Source of the DNA: Chloroflexota bacterium
GTDB lineage: Bacteria > Chloroflexota > Limnocylindria > QHBO01
NCBI GenBank assembly: GCA_024636135.1
Contig: JAGXHP010000014.1
Coordinates: 1 to 7,425 of the forward strand
DNA: 7,425 nucleotides
Direction: 5' to 3'
Shown here: piece after piece, positions 6,627 to 7,425 of the stretch
How the letters are laid out: the number at the start of each line of letters is the position of its first letter
How positions within the stretch are numbered: position 1 is the first letter of the stretch
Notes under the pieces: generated by a model
The model's input: the letters and a program-made list of their open reading frames with translations, nothing else
What the model was told of the DNA's origin: nothing
Databases searched by the model: none
Translations under genes and position numbers: made by a program

Positions 6627-7425
6627 CTAGCCGCCCACCTCGACGGGCATCGGCGCATCGCCGCTGCGGTCCTCGCTGCGCGTCGAGACCGACGTCTCGA
6701 TCACCGGCGCGCGATCCAGGAAGCTCGCCTGGTTGCCGGTATCGAGCACCCGCTGCACTTCGTCGAGGTCCAGGATCTCGTGGCGCAGCAGCAGGTTCAG
6801 CTCGTCCCGCAGGTACGTGCGCAGCATTTCGGGACCGTCCGTGCTCACCGTGAACCTGACGCCGCCGTCCGTGAGCGCCCGCACCACGCGTCGCACCTCA
6901 CTCATGCCGCCGAGAACCCGGGTATTGAGATTCGAGCTCGGGCAGACCTCGAGCACGGTGCCACGCTCGCGGAGCATGGCGAGCACGGTCGGATCCTCCA
7001 CGCTGCGCACACCGTGGCCGATGCGATCGGGTTCGAGCGCCTCGAGCGCCTCCCGCACTTCGTCCGCCCCGCCGGTCTCGCCGGCGTGCACCGTCAGCCC
7101 GAGACCCGCGCGGCGGCACTCGGCATAGATGTTGGCGTAGTCCGCGAAACGGAATCCCGCGGTCACCGGGCCGGCGATGTCGATGCCGATGACGCCGCGA
7201 CTTCGCCAGCTGATCGCCTTGGAGGCGATGATCTCGTTGAGCGCCGGCGCGAACGACCGATCGAGGCAGAAGATGAGCCCGGCCCGCACCTGGGGATACT
7301 CGAGAATGGCGCGGTCCATGCCCCGCACCGCGGCCGCGATGATGTGATCGAGGTCCTGCTCGCCGCCGCGGTTGCGCTTCATCGGGTTGAAGCGCAGCTC
7401 GAGGCCGGTGACGTTGTTCTTGCGA
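6627..7425 (-). CDS. Adenosine deaminase-family protein (5' partial)
   Basis: This is a TIM-barrel metal-dependent deaminase of the adenosine/AMP deaminase family, probably hydrolysing the amino group of adenosine or a related purine. The frame stays open to the window edge: codons upstream of the Met at 7382 read GLELRFNP, continuing into MKRN, so that Met is internal and the N-terminal HxH zinc motif lies outside. Counting from that Met, visible active-site elements are VHAGE (H99 zinc ligand, E102 catalytic acid), DRIGHG (H123) and STDGPEM (D182 zinc ligand). The family usually reads TDDP, and here the second Asp is Gly183. CPSSNLNT (147-154) and NQASFLDR (217-224) also fit the family. The last 25 or so residues are a hydrophilic tail. 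Its nearness to a nucleoside-type importer supports a purine salvage role, but the TDG variant leaves the exact substrate open; other adenine-containing nucleosides are possible. Confidence 0.9.
   Translation of the reverse strand, partial: RKNNVTGLELRFNPMKRNRGGEQDLDHIIAAAVRGMDRAILEYPQVRAGLIFCLDRSFAPALNEIIASKAISWRSRGVIGIDIAGPVTAGFRFADYANIYAECRRAGLGLTVHAGETGGADEVREALEALEPDRIGHGVRSVEDPTVLAMLRERGTVLEVCPSSNLNTRVLGGMSEVRRVVRALTDGGVRFTVSTDGPEMLRTYLRDELNLLLRHEILDLDEVQRVLDTGNQASFLDRAPVIETSVSTRSEDRSGDAPMPVEVGG

Noticed and set aside
1..7425. CRISPR array, tRNA, rRNA, transposon ends or riboswitch
   Set aside because: I read for regular direct repeats, cloverleaf-like segments, terminal inverted repeats flanking a transposase and structured leaders and saw none; nearly all bases are in recognised genes.

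Overview
The window is GC-rich, roughly two thirds G+C by eye, almost fully coding and bacterial. It holds seven genes in two convergent groups, and the first and last genes are cut by the window edges. I see no rRNA, tRNA, CRISPR array, insertion sequence or phage gene. The short genes, the GC-biased third positions and a possible leaderless start fit a high-GC lineage such as Chloroflexota (Limnocylindria-like) or Actinomycetota. That placement is inference; no taxonomic marker is present.

Plus strand, 1-3750: three consecutive genes of a BMP/nucleoside-type ABC importer. They are a double-domain ATPase (5' end missing), then two BPD_transp_2 permeases. The joints are very tight, an ATGA overlap of 4 bp and then a 2-bp gap, so this is one translationally coupled operon. 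The lipoprotein substrate-binding component is not in the window and presumably lies upstream.

Minus strand, 7425 down to 3754: an adenosine-deaminase-family protein (N-terminus beyond the window), a PIG-L/LmbE-type deacetylase, an Mrp/ApbC Fe-S carrier P-loop ATPase, and a small calcineurin-like phosphoesterase. Gaps between them are 18 bp, 92 bp and 72 bp. They could be one transcript, but there are weak to moderate promoter-like sequences in front of each of the last three, so they may also be separate units. The two groups meet tail to tail with only 3 bp between stop codons.

Functionally, the importer and the deaminase make sense together as purine nucleoside uptake and deamination (salvage). 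Mrp and the phosphoesterase look like housekeeping neighbours, and the role of the deacetylase is open. The most noteworthy observations are active-site substitutions: in the PIG-L protein both likely catalytic residues are changed while the metal ligands remain, and in the deaminase the TDD motif reads TDG. The others are a candidate leaderless start for the PIG-L gene and an imperfect dyad at the convergent junction. I found no clear sign of an undescribed multi-gene system.
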